Origin: Lichina pygmaea
Taxonomy: Eukaryota; Ascomycota; Lichinomycetes; Lichinales; Lichinaceae
DNA: 64,000 nucleotides
NCBI GenBank assembly: GCA_963422465.1
Contig: OY730173.1
Location: 3,596,001 to 3,660,000, forward strand
Direction: 5' to 3'
Part shown: positions 21,760-33,045 of the stretch, one piece after another
How the letters are laid out: every line of letters begins with the position of its first letter
Position numbering within the stretch: the stretch's first letter is position 1
Translations under genes and position numbers: made by a program
The notes under the pieces: model-generated
The model's input: only the letters and a program-made list of their open reading frames with translations
Database searches by the model: none
Told to the model about the DNA's origin: nothing

Positions 21760-24700
21760 CTAGATATTAGAGTGTGAATAGTGGAGTTTGAAAGCCAGAT
21801 TAACCTGGTTCAGTCTTTTCAAAGACATGAACCAGTATAGAAACTTCTGTAGAAGCTCTGGGTTTGAAATAATAGAAGTGAAATCTTGAGAATTAAAAGG
21901 AGCTTGCTGTCTTTGACTTGAATAAAGAGAGCATGAAGAGGTGATATGTTTCACTGTCTCTTCTGCTTGACCACAGACACATAAAGGGGTAGGAATGTCT
22001 GGAACTCCAGCTCTGAATAGAAAACTTGCCAGGCTAATTCTCTCAGTTCTGGTTTGTAGTAGTAGACTTGCCTCAGCTTTCTGTAGCTCTTTGTAGAGCT
22101 TCAGGTTGTTGTGGTGAGGCTTTTGACAAAACACCTGCCACCCAGACTAGCTTTTTCTTTTCTTCTCCTCCTATTGGTTTTCCCACTCTTTAACAAAGAG
22201 TTTCTGTAGTTCTTTCTTTGAACTCGCCTGGTTAGTAGTTAATTGGTTTAACCAAGTGAACTTCCAATAGAGGGAGATAGTTGAGGATTTCTTTAAAGGT
22301 TTCTTCACAGAAGAGGCATAGTGGGAGATATTGGAAAAGATATTGTCCAGAAGTGTTTTCAGAGAGGAGGTTTGAATAGAAGAGAGAAAACAGGCTGTGC
22401 GAAATTTGAAATAGAGATCTAGAGGTAAAAGAAAAAGCTCACTCTCTAATAAGAAAGATGGAGTGGCTTTGAAGGCACCTCCAATAAGTCTCAGGCATTT
22501 GTTCTGGAATGTGCTAAGAGAAGAGATATTAGAAGATTTTCTTAGAGGATTGAACCAGATCCCCACAGCATAACTCAGTAAAGATCTGAGTATTGCAGTG
22601 TACACAAGATGTGATGTGAGGACTGGGAAACCCCAAGTAGAATATGAAGTTCTAGAAAGAGAGGAAAGTGCTTTCTGGGCTTTTTGAAGAATAATTCTCT
22701 GGTGCTTATGCCAGTGGAGTTTTGCATCCAGGTACACTCCTAATACTCACACTTCTTCTTTTGGTCTTAGAATCATATTCCCCAGTCTGAGCTTAAGCTG
22801 AAGATTGTCTGATCTTCTTCTGGAAAAATAAAGTATTTCATATTTCTCAGGAGAGAAGACTATTCCATGTCTTGCAGCCCATGATAGACATTTGAGGTGT
22901 GTGTTCTTCAACTTCAGAAGGTTTCTTTTTAAAGAGTGTCCAAATGCAAGCAGATTTGTATCATCTGCAAATCCCAGAGCAGAAACACCAGTGAAAGGAA
23001 AGTGTACAGTTTCATGAAGTTCAGAAATGTAAAATAGAAACAGAATAGGAGATAAAGGGGAACCTTGGGGAACTCCACAGTGAATAGGAATAGCAGAAGA
23101 CTCAGAGTCATCAAACACAAGAGTGGTAGAACGACTGGTGCAGAAAGAGAGAATCCAGGAAGATAGCCAGAGAGGAATTCCTTTTCTCTCTAGGATTTGT
23201 TGGAGGATCTTAGGTAGAACTCTGTCATAGGCTCCTGAGATATCCAGAGAAAGTAGAGATGCAACCATGCCTTCCTTCCAGACTTTTTCCACTTGGGAAG
23301 TTAGTAGGAAGAGTGCTGATTCAGTTGATCTTCCTTTCCTGAAGCCCATCTGGATTTCTGGCAAAAGTCTAGCTTCTTCTGCTACCTTGCTTAGCCTGGT
23401 TGCTGCAATAGCTTCCATCAGCTTGCCAGTTGTGTTTAGCAAAGCTATAGGGCGCCAGGCTTTAGCTTGGTTATAGCATCCTTTACCAGGTTTTCTTAGA
23501 CAGACTGTCTTTGCATTCTTGAACCTCTCTGGAAAGTATTCCAGTCTCCAGCATGTTGATGTGAGAACAGCCATAGCTTGGCAGAACTTGGAACCCAGAG
23601 CTTTCAGAAATCCATTTGGCAGCTTATCTTTTCCCCCTGCTGTGAAAGGTTTCTTTTTGTTCAGGATTTGTTCCACTTCTTCAGCAGTAACTTGCTGAGA
23701 AAGCTGGATCTCTGGAGTACTCTGGGAACTCTCTGTACTTGGTTCTGGAACAAGTGCTTTGGGGAAGAACTGGGCTGAGAATGCTTTTGTCTTCTCCTCA
23801 AAGGTTTTAGCTAGTCCTTCTTCAGTTTCCAAGTCTGGGACCAGGGGAAGATCAGGAGTCCTGTTGGCTTTTGTTTTTCCCCACTTTGCAAGCTTCCAGA
23901 ATTTTGAAGAACTGGCTAGCTCATGGACTTGTTGTCTGAAGGTGGTCTGCTTTCCCTCTCTGACTGCTTTTTTCTTGTTCTTAGTTGCTTGCTCAAGGTC
24001 TTCTTGGGATGCCTGTCCTCTGAGAACTTGTCTTCTTACTTTTCTTTCCTCTCTAACCTTGTTTTGGATGTCTTGGTTCCACCAGGGAATTGAGTGACCA
24101 GATTGCTTCTGGAGCTGTGTACATTTGCTTGCCACTTCTTGGAGAAAGTTGTCCAGGTTTTTTTTGATTTTGATTTGATTCTTACACTGATTCGGCTGTT
24201 AAGCTATGCAGAACTTCTTGAAGGATTTTTGTCTCTGGTAGACTTGACTCGGGGACCTCACGCATTTACTGTACACACTGTAGTTTGTAGTGTACGTACT
24301 GTGGGAAAACCCCAAACCCTGTAGGGAAATAGGAAAATCACAGTAATGAGGGTTTTGTGGATCTTGACAGATATTGGGTGAGCTATTTCTTGAGGGTTTT
24401 CATACATCTTGCGAGGAGTACATCTAAGACAAGTTCTATGAATCTCGGGGGTTTTTGTAGCAGAATGTGGGGTGGGTCAGATTTGAACTGACAACTAGTT
24501 TAGTCAGGTTCTCCAGGCCTGACACCACTAGTTCCGGGTCATGGGTGCCACGTAGTGGGAAACTCTCACCAGCTTCCCGCTACACTATGCCGCCCCAAGT
24601 TGTCCAGGTACTCCAAGTACTTATCCACTTCATTTTTGTCTTGAAAGTAGGAAGGTAGCTGTAGCTTCTCACACTCTACTCTTGCAAGTTTTGAGTCCAG

Positions 24701-25453
24701 TGTCTTCCAGTTCCTTTCTGGCTTCCAGGTTTTCCTTGGAGGATCCAGGTCCATGCTAGTTAGTATAGGTCTGTGGTCAGACCCATGAAAGAACTGGAGA
24801 GCCACTTTAGAGAAAATCAGGGAGTTAGAAAGAGAAGAAGAAATAAAAGACAGATCAATTGCAGAACATGGTTTTTCTGAAAGAGATCTTGCTCTGGTGG
24901 GAGTAAAAGGTGCAATAGCTAAATCCAGATTTAAATCTTTTATTAGACCTTGTAACTTGTTTGCAGTGTCAGAGTACAGTCTTCTTTTCTTTGACCAGTC
25001 TGGGTGGTGAAGATTTGAGTCTGTGAGAAGAATATGTTGTCCTTGTTCTTGTAAAGTATTTTGGAGTAAACAGAGAAGAGCTTCTGATGCCTCTGTGTAG
25101 TTTTCTTGACTTGATGGGGTGAAGTAGAGATTATGTACCCAAAGAGAAGTAGAAGAGTTTTCCAAGTAGATTTCAAGAGAAACAAAGTCTTTATTCCAGA
25201 AGGTAGGATGAAGAGAAGAGAGTTTCAGATTTTTATTAATAAGAAAAAGTGTTCTGCCAATCTCTGAACAGTAGAGAGGAAGAAAGGAAGAGAAAACAGT
25301 TGAAGTGCTTGTTTCTAGGTGAGGGTTTTTCCAGGGTTCTTGAAGTGCAATAATGTCCACCTCTTGAAGAGCTGAGGTTGCTAGAAGTAGCTCTTGGACT
25401 GATTGGCTTTTTTGCACATTATACTGGAGAAGTGTGAGCTTTGAGTCTTTCAT
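21760..25453 (-). pseudogene. LINE ORF2: endonuclease, reverse transcriptase, CCHC
   Basis: ATG at 25451-25453. APE-type endonuclease (L-Q-Y-N-V-Q-K-S start, A-L-Q-E-P-W, L-L-T-D-S-N-L-H-H, G-S-D-H-R-P), SINE insertion at 24158-24596, RT core with F-A-D-D (~22960), and a C-terminal C-x-C-x8-H-x4-C knuckle (~21975). Nonsense changes: TGA at 22747-22749, where the other Li1 copies have CGA, and TAG at 22171-22173, where the copies near 27950 and 31960 have TGG. No RNase H domain. Confidence 0.9.
24158..24596 (-). mobile_element. tRNA-derived SINE (Si1), copy 2
   Basis: A 439-bp reverse-orientation insertion in LINE ORF2, flanked by the 12-bp duplication AAGTTGTCCAGG (24146-24157, 24597-24608). 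The A-box-like TAGTGTAGCGGG and B-box-like GTTCAAATC are better preserved than in copy 1. The tail is again LINE-derived. The A-to-B distance (~86 bp) is long for a tRNA, suggesting an insertion in the tRNA-like head. Confidence 0.9.
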
Positions 25454-26250
25454 GTAGACATCTCATCTTCAAAGATCTTGAAAGAATTGGCTGATACTTT
25501 TCCCTTATTATTTGTTGATCTTGCCCCAAGAATTTGAACTTCTGGACAGCTTCCCCTGATTCTCTCTGAGCTTCTGGTTGGCTCAGCTGTTTTATGTTTT
25601 TTCCCCCCTGGGAGTGGCTGGGAGAAAGAGAAAGATGTAGCTGGAGATTGGGGTACTGGTGTCAGAGATGTAGAGATTGGGATCTCATACTTCCCTGGGC
25701 GTGAAATCCAAGCTTCCCTGGCTTTCTTGGCTGCTTCCTGGCGTACTGGGCATGTGCTAGCCCAGGCTGGGTGAGATCCCTGGCAATTGCAGCATGTTGG
25801 TTTCAGCAAGTTTTCAGGAATTGGGCATGCTCTCCTCTCATGTTGTCCACCACATGCTCCACAGGCAGTTCTGTTCCTGCAGGCATGAGCTTGGTGGCTA
25901 TAGCCAAAGCACTTGAAGCATTGTGCAATAACTGTATTTGCCAGGAAGAGTTCCACTTCACGTAGTCTGTGTCCCAGCACTAGTCCATTCCCAATAAGAA
26001 GATTGGCCTGTTGGGGAGTAGAGAGATCCAGGTGAAGAGAGGTGACCTGTTTCTTTTGAGCTATGGATTTCTTGGACCAATATGCTCTCAGAATAGTGAT
26101 CTGTTTGCCAAGAGAAGGGTTGCTAGTCTGGATTTTTTTGCAGGTGTCCTCCAGATTCTCTGGCTGGATATCTGCTGTTCTGACTCCATGAACCAGAACT
26201 GGGAATCTCTTGGGCTGGACTATTGCCTTTGTGTTGAAGATAGTTGCAGT
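25450..26250 (-). pseudogene. LINE ORF1 (gag-like, three zinc knuckles), 5'-truncated
   Basis: The minus strand encodes an ORF1 nucleic-acid-binding protein: a central region (Q-P-K-R-F-P-V-L-V-H-G) and three Cys/His knuckles (C-F-K-C-x4-H-x4-C, C-G-A-C-x4-H, C-C-N-C-x4-H-x5-C). It ends M-S-T-stop. The stop TGA overlaps the ORF2 start as ATGA (25450-25453), suggesting termination-reinitiation. The N-terminus is missing beyond 26250. Confidence 0.85.
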
Positions 26251-28541
26251 CTCCAAAGCCAACAAGACTCCTGATCTTCCTCTGGTTCCTGACCTGGAAA
26301 CACAAGAAGGAATAGCCAAAACCTTTGAGGAAAAGACTAAAGCCTTCTCACAACAGTTCTTTCCAAAAGCTCTAGTTCCAGAACCAGGCTCAGAAAGCTC
26401 CCAGACTATCTCTGAGATACAGCTCTCCCAGGAGGTAACATGTGAAGAAGTGGAGCAAATTCTGGCCAAGAAGAAACCTTTCACAGCAGGAGGGAGAGAT
26501 AAGCTGCCAAATGGATTTCTGAGAGCTCTGGGGCCTAGGTTCTGCCAAGCTCTAGCTATTCTGACTTCAACATGCTGGAAACTGGAGTACTTCCCTGAAA
26601 GATTTAAGAGTGCAAAAACAGTCTGCTTGAGGAAACCTGGCAAGGGAACCTACAATCAAGCTAAAGCCTGGCGCCCTATAGCTCTGCTAAACACAACAGG
26701 CAAGCTGATGGAAGCTATTGCTGCAGCCAGACTAAGCAAGATAGCAGAAGAAGCTGGACTATTGCCAGATATCCAGATGGGCTTTAGGAAAGGAAGATCC
26801 ACAGAAGCAGCACTTTTCCTTCTAACCTCCCAAGTGGAAAAAGTCTGGAAGGAAGGCATGGTTGCATCCCTACTCTCACTGGATATCTCAGAAGCCTATG
26901 ACAGAGTTCTCCCCAAGATACTACAGCAAATTCTGAAAAGAAAAGGAATACCTGCCTGGCTAGCTTCCTGGATCTACTCCTTCTGTGATAAGCGCTCTAC
27001 CACTCTTGTCTTTGATGATTCTGAGTCTTATTCTATTCCTATTCATTGTGGAGTTCCTCAAGGTTCTCCATTATCCCCTATTCTTTTTCTATTCTACATT
27101 TCTGAATTGCATGAGACTGTGCATACTCCCTCTTCTGGTGTATCTGCCCTGGGGTTTGCAGATGATACAAATCTGCTTGCTTTTGGTCACTCCTTGAAAA
27201 GTAACCTTCTGAAGTTAAAGAACACACACCACAAATGTCTATCCTGGGCTGCAAGACATGGAATGGTCTTCTCTCCTGAGAAATATGAAATACTTCATTT
27301 TTCCAGAAGAAGATCAGACAATTTCAGCTCAAGCTCAGACTGGGGAATGTGATTCTCAAACCAAAAGAAGAAGTGCGAGTACTTGGAGTGTACCTAGATG
27401 CAAAGCTCCACTGGCACAAACACCAGAGGATTATTCTTCAAAAAGCACAGAAAGCACTCTCTTCTCTTTCTAGAACTTCCTATTCTACTTGGGGCTTTCC
27501 AGTTCACACATCATGTCTGGTGTATACTGCTATACTGAGATCTCTACTGAGCTATGCAGTGGGGATCTGGTTTAACTCTCTAAGAAAATCCTCCAATATC
27601 TCTTCTCTTGTTTCATTTCAAAACAGATGCCTAAGACTTATTGGGGGTGTCTTCAAAGCCACTCCTTCTTTTCTATTAGAGAGTGAGCTTTTTCTTCTAC
27701 CTCTAGACCTATACTTTAAATTTCGCACTGCCTGTTTTCTTTCTTCTATTCAAAACTCCCCTCTCAAATACTTTCTTGACAGTATCTTTTCCACTATTTC
27801 CAGCTATGCCTCTCTCTTGAAGAAACCTTTAAAGGAATCCTCAACTATCTCTCCTAAGTGGAAATTCACTTGGTTAAGTCAAATAACTACTAACCAGGCT
27901 AGTTCAAAGAAAGAACTACAAAAGCTCTTTACTAAAGAGTGGGAAGACCAATGGGAAGAGAAGAAAAGAAGAAGCTATCCAGGCTGGCAGACTTTCTGTC
28001 AAAAGCCACACAAAAACAATCTGAAGCTCTACAAAGAGTTACAGAAAGCTGAGGCAAGTCTGCTACTGCAAATCACGACTGGAAGAATTGGTCTGGCAAG
28101 TTTTCTTTTCAGAGCTGGAGCTCCTGACTTCCCTACCCCACTATGTGTGTGTGGCCAAGCAGAAGAAACTGCAAAACATATCACCTCTTCATGCTCTCTT
28201 TATTCAAGACAAAGACAACAAGTCTCTTTTAATCCCCAAGACTTCACCACTATTATTTCAAACCCAGAGCTACTACAGAAGTTCTTGTACTGGTTTATGT
28301 CTTTGAAAAGACTAAACCAGTTTAATCTAGCTTTCAAACTCCACTATTCCCAATCCAATACCTAGATTCTCTTCTCTTACCAGAAACTTCAAGATTCTTT
28401 TTGTTACATTCCCTAGTCACACCCTGCCTTCAGTTTTTATCCCTTCAAAGGTTTTCTGAAGGAGTTCACTATTAGCTAGAAGATCTGCATGGCTGTAAAG
28501 CTACTACCAGTGTAAGAATCAAATAAAATAAAATAAAAAAT
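26251..28541 (+). mobile_element. LINE Li1 (+), 5'-truncated copy
   Basis: Starts inside ORF2 at ~26251, back-to-back with the 5' end of the minus-strand LINE. It ends in an AATAAA-type tail at ~28541 and joins Gy3c. Very similar to the LINE part at 30833-32540, so both are recent or gene-converted. Confidence 0.87.
26257..28365 (+). pseudogene. LINE ORF2 fragment with a frameshift
   Basis: RT core with F-A-D-D (~27157) and the C-terminal knuckle (~28150). One base is missing near 27323 relative to the copy at ~31325 (CAATTTCAG against CAATCTTCAG), which shifts the frame; it is otherwise open to 28365. The endonuclease is absent. Confidence 0.88.
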
Positions 28542-28826
28542 CTCCAAGATGACTGGGTCCAATAGCTTCCTCTGGCAGAGTTCACGCAGAACAACTCCCA
28601 GTCTGATTCCTCTGGCATGTCACTGTTCTTTGCCAACAAAGGGTTCCATCCACGGCTCAGCATCACACCCACGAGTGAAGACTGCAACCAAGATGCTATG
28701 GAAATCTCTGGAGAAATGACGCAGATTCTGGAACAGTTGCAAGCTGAACTCCGACTATCCCAGGAAGCTCAAGCTCATGCCGCCAATTTGCATCAAGTCC
28801 TGTCACTATCCTATCAAACTGGAGAT
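28542..28826 (+). pseudogene. pol: Gy3c integrase fragment
   Basis: Continues as 32541-33454 after removal of the R-R-LINE insertion. It encodes the integrase C-terminal stretch (F-A-N-K-G-F-H-P, E-Q-L-Q-A-E-L-R). It retains CGA at 28752-28754, where Gy3b has TGA. The left part of Gy3c is missing; a LINE tail abuts at 28541. Confidence 0.85.
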
Positions 28827-28895
28827 AGCCTGCGAAGACTCAAACCTCCACGTGGTGCAGGCTGGGAACCTCAGGGCAGCGATGGCAGGCAGTCT
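28827..28895 (+). ncRNA. HDV-like ribozyme candidate at the R 5' end, copy 1
   Basis: P1 pairs 28827-28833 (AGCCTGC) with 28857-28863 (GCAGGCT). P3 is ACC/GGT (28844-28846, 28854-28856) closing the loop TCCACGT, and P3 passes directly into the 3' strand of P1, followed by GGG, as in HDV ribozymes. A 5-bp P2 (AGACT 28836-28840 with AGTCT 28891-28895) completes the pseudoknot. P4 and the catalytic-C junction are not clear. Predicted cleavage is 5' of 28827, exactly the insertion boundary. Confidence 0.55.
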
Positions 28896-29952
28896 CCCAA
28901 GCTGCTTGTAGTCGCTGCACCAAGAGCTAATTGAGTCACCAGTCAAGCTGCTGGTGCCTGTGGAGTGACGGGCCACCGGAGGTGTCGTGCAGGCACCCTG
29001 GATACCCCTGTGAAGCGACATCAGCAGAACAGAGGACTTCGACCAAACTGGTTATGAAAACCACCCGACAGATGTCTACCGTGTACGCTACAGCCTGAAG
29101 CCAGCCTTGCAACTGGTGGATGTGAAGTCTAGACACCCGACAGGGCACCTCTGGAGTAGACAAGAGGAGTTCCTATCACACACCCCCCTTCTGGCAGAGT
29201 CTCCAGCAGCTGATGCATCGAGGATCTTGTTCTAGGAGGGGAGTGATGTCTGTACCGCGGTGTTGTTAATTGAACGGAGACTACATGTTAAAGAAGGTGA
29301 GCAGGTGGCACGAAGGGTTTCCGCCACTCCAGTACCTAAGGGCTGTGTGATAGTCAAACTGCTGGCTTGATGGTTTTGCCTAAGGTCTTGCCACGGATTC
29401 TCTTCGGGCCACCTACGGACCAGGGCTAGGGCACTGGAGGTTCTCCAGTGGACCACCACGTACATCCGGGGTCCCACAGGCAACAGCGGGCAGACGGAGA
29501 CTTCTCCCTACTTGGTTAGTGGGCTGGAAAGGCAGTTCTGCAGGTGCTGGCATAGCCTGCAGAGTCCGTAGAGCCTGCGAGGCATGGTCGGCCTCTGTAC
29601 GAGAGATCTACAGAGATAACACAAAACAGCGAGAGCTGCGGGGTGTGGCATATAATGGCAGTGACAGCAGTAGGGTCTGGGCCTACTACGAGACTGTCTA
29701 TATGGCCTGAGAGGACGGAAGCGCATGCCGGTCCGTACAGAGTGCAGGCTCAAGCTGCAAATGACAGGCTCAAGGAGCAAACTGCAGTTGGAGCGTGGGC
29801 TCCGGGCTGGCAACCCGGCGCTCCGAAGCAGGACCTAGGGGTGAGCGTACACGGCGGAGCGCAAAAGACCTCAGGACTGTGGGGAAGCGTGGCAGAGACC
29901 CTGCACAGGATGTCGACTCTGCGCTATGCCTCGGCATAGCTCAACTGTGGCC
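28827..29952 (+). repeat. R unit, full length (~1.13 kb)
   Basis: GC-rich unit without a convincing protein. It starts at the ribozyme-like hairpin and ends CAACTGTGGCC. The 5' end coincides with that of the minus-strand copy ending at 57432, and the 3' end is the same in all four junctions seen. Fixed ends imply reverse transcription of a discrete RNA. I could not match it to a known structural RNA. Confidence 0.8.
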
Positions 29953-30832
29953 ACCCGACAGACGACTACCGTGTACGCTACAGCCTGAAGCCAGCCCCAC
30001 AGCTGGTGGATGTGAAGTCTAGGCGTCTGATAGGGCACCTCTGGAGTAGTCGAGAGGAGTTCTCGTCATGTCACCCTCCTAGCAGAGTCTCCAGCTAACG
30101 TGTGAGGATCTGCTAGGGGGGGAGTGGCCTTGGCACCATGGTGTTGTTAATCGAACGCAGACCACCTGTTAAAGAAGGAGAGTGGTCGTACGAGGAGACG
30201 TCGCCACTCCAGTGCCTAAGGGCTGTGTGATAGCCAAAGTGCTGGCTTGATGGTTTTGCCTAAGGCCTTGCCACAAAGTCTCTTCGTACAATCCACAATC
30301 TGGGGCCAGGGGACTGGGTTATCCAGTGGGCCAACAGGTGCAACCGGGGCCCCACAGGTGACAGCGGACCAAGGAGAACTCCTCCCTACTTGGTTAGTGG
30401 GCTGGAAAGGCAGCCCTGCAGGTGCTGGCACAGCCTGCAGGGTCCGTAACACCTGCGAGGCATGGTCGGCCTTTGTACAAGAGATCTGCGAAGGTAACAC
30501 GAAACAGTTAACAACTGCGAGGTGTGGCATATAATGGCAGTGACAGAGGTAGGGCCTGGGCCTACTACAAGACTGTCTATATGGCCCGAGAGGACAGATG
30601 CGCATGCCGGTTCGTACGGAGTGCAGGCTTAGGCTGCAAACGACAAGCTCAGAGAGCAAACTACAGTTGGAGTGTGGGCTCTGGGCTGGTGACCCAGCGC
30701 TCCGAAGCAGGATCCCAGGGGTGAGCACGTACAGCGGAGTGCAAGAGACCTCGGGACTGTGGGAAAGCGTGGTAGAGACCCTGTGGGGGGGTGCCAACTC
30801 TACACTATGTTCTGGCATAGTACGACTGTGGC
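29953..30832 (+). repeat. R unit, 5'-truncated, second in tandem
   Basis: Begins at the R-internal sequence ACCCGACAGACG (as at ~29065) and ends at the R terminus, with ~10% divergence from the first unit. The preceding unit joins it at CC, a 2-nt microhomology. The LINE starts at AAGTGGAAAAAG, again sharing CC. Confidence 0.8.
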
Positions 30833-32369
30833 CCAAGTGGAAAAAGTCTGGAAGGAAGGCATGGTTGCATCCCTACTCTCACTGGATATCTCAGGAGCCT
30901 ATGACAGAGTTCTCCCCAAGATACTACAGCAAATTCTGAAAAGAAAAGGAATACCTGCCTGGCTAGCTTCCTGGATCTACTCCTTCTGTGATAAGCGCTC
31001 TACCACTCTTGTCTTTGATGATTCTGAGTCTTGTTCAATTCCTATTCATTGTGGAGTTTCTCAAGATTCTCCATTATCCCCTATTCTTTTTCTATTCTAC
31101 ATTTCTGAATTGCATGAGACTGTGCATACTCCCTTTTCTGGTGTATCTGCCCTGGGGTTTGCAGATAATACAAATCTGCTTGCTTTTAGTCACTCCTTGA
31201 AAAGTAACCTTCTGAAGTTAAAGAACACACACCTCAAATGTCTATCATGGGCTGCAAGACATGGAATAGTCTTCTCACCTGAGAAATATAAAATACTTCA
31301 TTTTTCCAGAAGAAGATCAGACAATCTTCAGCTCAAGCTCAGACTGGGGAATGTGATTCTCAAACCAAAAGAAGAAGTGCGAGTACTTGGAGTGTACCTA
31401 GATGCAAAGCTCCACTGGCACAAACACCAGAGGATTATTCTTCAAAAAGCACAGAAAGCACTCTCTTCTCTTTCTAGAACTTCCTATTCTACTTGGGGCT
31501 TTCCAGTTCACACATCACGTCTGGTGTACACTGCTATACTGAGATCTCTACTGAGCTATGCAGTGGGGATCTGGTTTAACCCTCTAAGAAAATCCTCCAG
31601 TATCTCTTCTCTTGTTTTATTTCAAAACAGATGCCTAAGACTTATTGGGGGTGTCTTCAAAGCCACTCCTTCTTTTCTATTAGAGAGTGAGCTTTTTCTT
31701 CTACCTCTAGACCTATACTTTAAATTTCACACTGCCTGTTTTCTTTCTTCTATTCAAAACTCCCCTCTCAAATACTTTCTTGACAGTATCTTTTCCACTA
31801 TTTCCAGCTATGCCTCTCTCTTGAAGAAACCTTTAAAGGAATCCTCAACTATCTCTCCTAAGTGGAAATTCACTTGGTTAAGTGAAATAACTACTAACCA
31901 GGCTAGTTCAAAGAAAGAACTACAAAAACTCTTTACTAAAGAGTGGGAAGACCAATGGGAAGAGAAGAAAAGAAGAAGCTATCCAGGCTGGCAGACTTTC
32001 TGTCAAAAGCCACACAAAAACAATCTGAAGCTCTACAAAGAGTTACAGAAAGCTGAGGCAAGTCTGCTACTACAAATCAGGACTGGAAGAATTGGTCTGG
32101 CAAGTTTTCTTTTCAGAGCTGGAGTTCCTGACTTCCCTACCCCACTATGTGTGTGTGGCCAAGCAGAAGAAACTGCAAAACATATCACCTCTTCATGCTC
32201 TCTTTATTCAAGACAAAGACAACAAGTCTCTTTTAATCCCCAAGACTTCACCACTATTATTTCAAACCCAGAGCTACTACAGAAGTTCTTGTACTGGTTT
32301 ATGTCTTTGAAAAGACTAAACCAGTTTAATCTAGCTTTCAAACTCCACTATTCCCAATCCAATACCTAG
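30833..32369 (+). pseudogene. LINE ORF2 fragment, open frame
   Basis: The frame is open from the R unit through RT to the C-terminal knuckle. The RT motif reads F-A-D-N (~31165) instead of F-A-D-D, one G-to-A change that would remove a catalytic aspartate. Lacks the endonuclease and the first RT blocks. Confidence 0.88.
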
Positions 32370-32540
32370 ATTCTCTTCTCTTACCAGAAACTTCAAGATT
32401 CCTTTTGTTACATTCCCTAGTCACACCCTGCCTTCAGTTTTTATCTCTTCAAAGGTTTTCTGAAGGAGTTCACTATTAGCTAGAAGATCTGCATGGCTGT
32501 AAAGCTACTACCAGTGTAAGAATCAAAAAAAAAAAAAAAA

Positions 32541-33045
32541 TCAAACTGGAGATCTTGTTTGGCTGAATACCAAGAACATCAGGACACGCCGCCCATGCAA
32601 AAAGCTTGACGACAAGTGGATTGGACTATTCAAGGTGTTGAAGACAGTCGGAAGCTGTGCCTGCCATCTGGAGCTTCCACACACTCTCAAGATCCACTCT
32701 GTCTTTCATGTTTCCCTTCTACGTCTGACACCTGCTAATCCTATCCCTGGCCAATCAAATGAACACCCTGGCCCTGTTATTGGTCAAGACACAGATGAAG
32801 AGTTCCAGGTTGAAGAAATCCTTGACTCCAAGCCAGCAACATCTTGACAGAAGTTCAAGTACCTGGTCAAATGGTCTGGATGGCCAATTGAAGATGCCAC
32901 TGAAGAGTCTATTGAGCATCTTGACAACACCAAAGACACTATCTACAACTTCCATGAGAAATACCCAAGGAAACCACAGCCACGGAACTACGCCCACGAG
33001 CAGCCTGAGGCTCACAGGAGTTCGCCATGTGAAGGAGAGGGGTAA
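32541..33045 (+). pseudogene. pol: Gy3c integrase C-terminus and chromodomain
   Basis: Restarts at the duplicated target. It encodes V-F-H-V-S-L-L-R-L and a chromodomain-like segment (F-K-Y-L-V-K-W-S-G-W) after a TGA at ~32845 that Gy3b also has. It ends with a polypurine tract just before the LTR. Confidence 0.85.

Larger units (their letters stand above)
21581..26250 (-). mobile_element. LINE Li1 (-), the most complete copy
   Basis: Reverse-orientation LINE with its A/T-rich tail at 21581-21612. It contains ORF2 complete from its ATG and most of ORF1. The 5' end is lost at ~26250, where another LINE copy begins in the opposite orientation. A SINE (24158-24596) interrupts ORF2. Confidence 0.88.
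28827..32540 (+). mobile_element. R-R-LINE chimera inserted as one unit
   Basis: Composite of a full R unit (28827-29952), a 5'-truncated R unit (29953-30832) and a 5'-truncated LINE (30833-32540, poly-A tail). It is flanked by a perfect 13-bp duplication TCAAACTGGAGAT (28814-28826 and 32541-32553), so the three parts entered together by target-primed reverse transcription. I recall a similar architecture in the Magnaporthe composite element MINE, a non-coding WEIRD unit joined to a LINE. Confidence 0.88.

Noticed and set aside
29643-29939. 98-aa ORF recurring in R copies (also ~670-957 and 56323-56607)
   Set aside because: Open in three copies, but the copy at 30.5 kb is frameshifted and other frames are equally open; best explained by GC-rich non-coding sequence. 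A codon-substitution test could reopen this.
28827-29952. R unit as a group I intron or as a known structural RNA (5S, SRP, RNase P)
   Set aside because: I could not find the conserved core segments of any of these; only the HDV-like 5' end fits.
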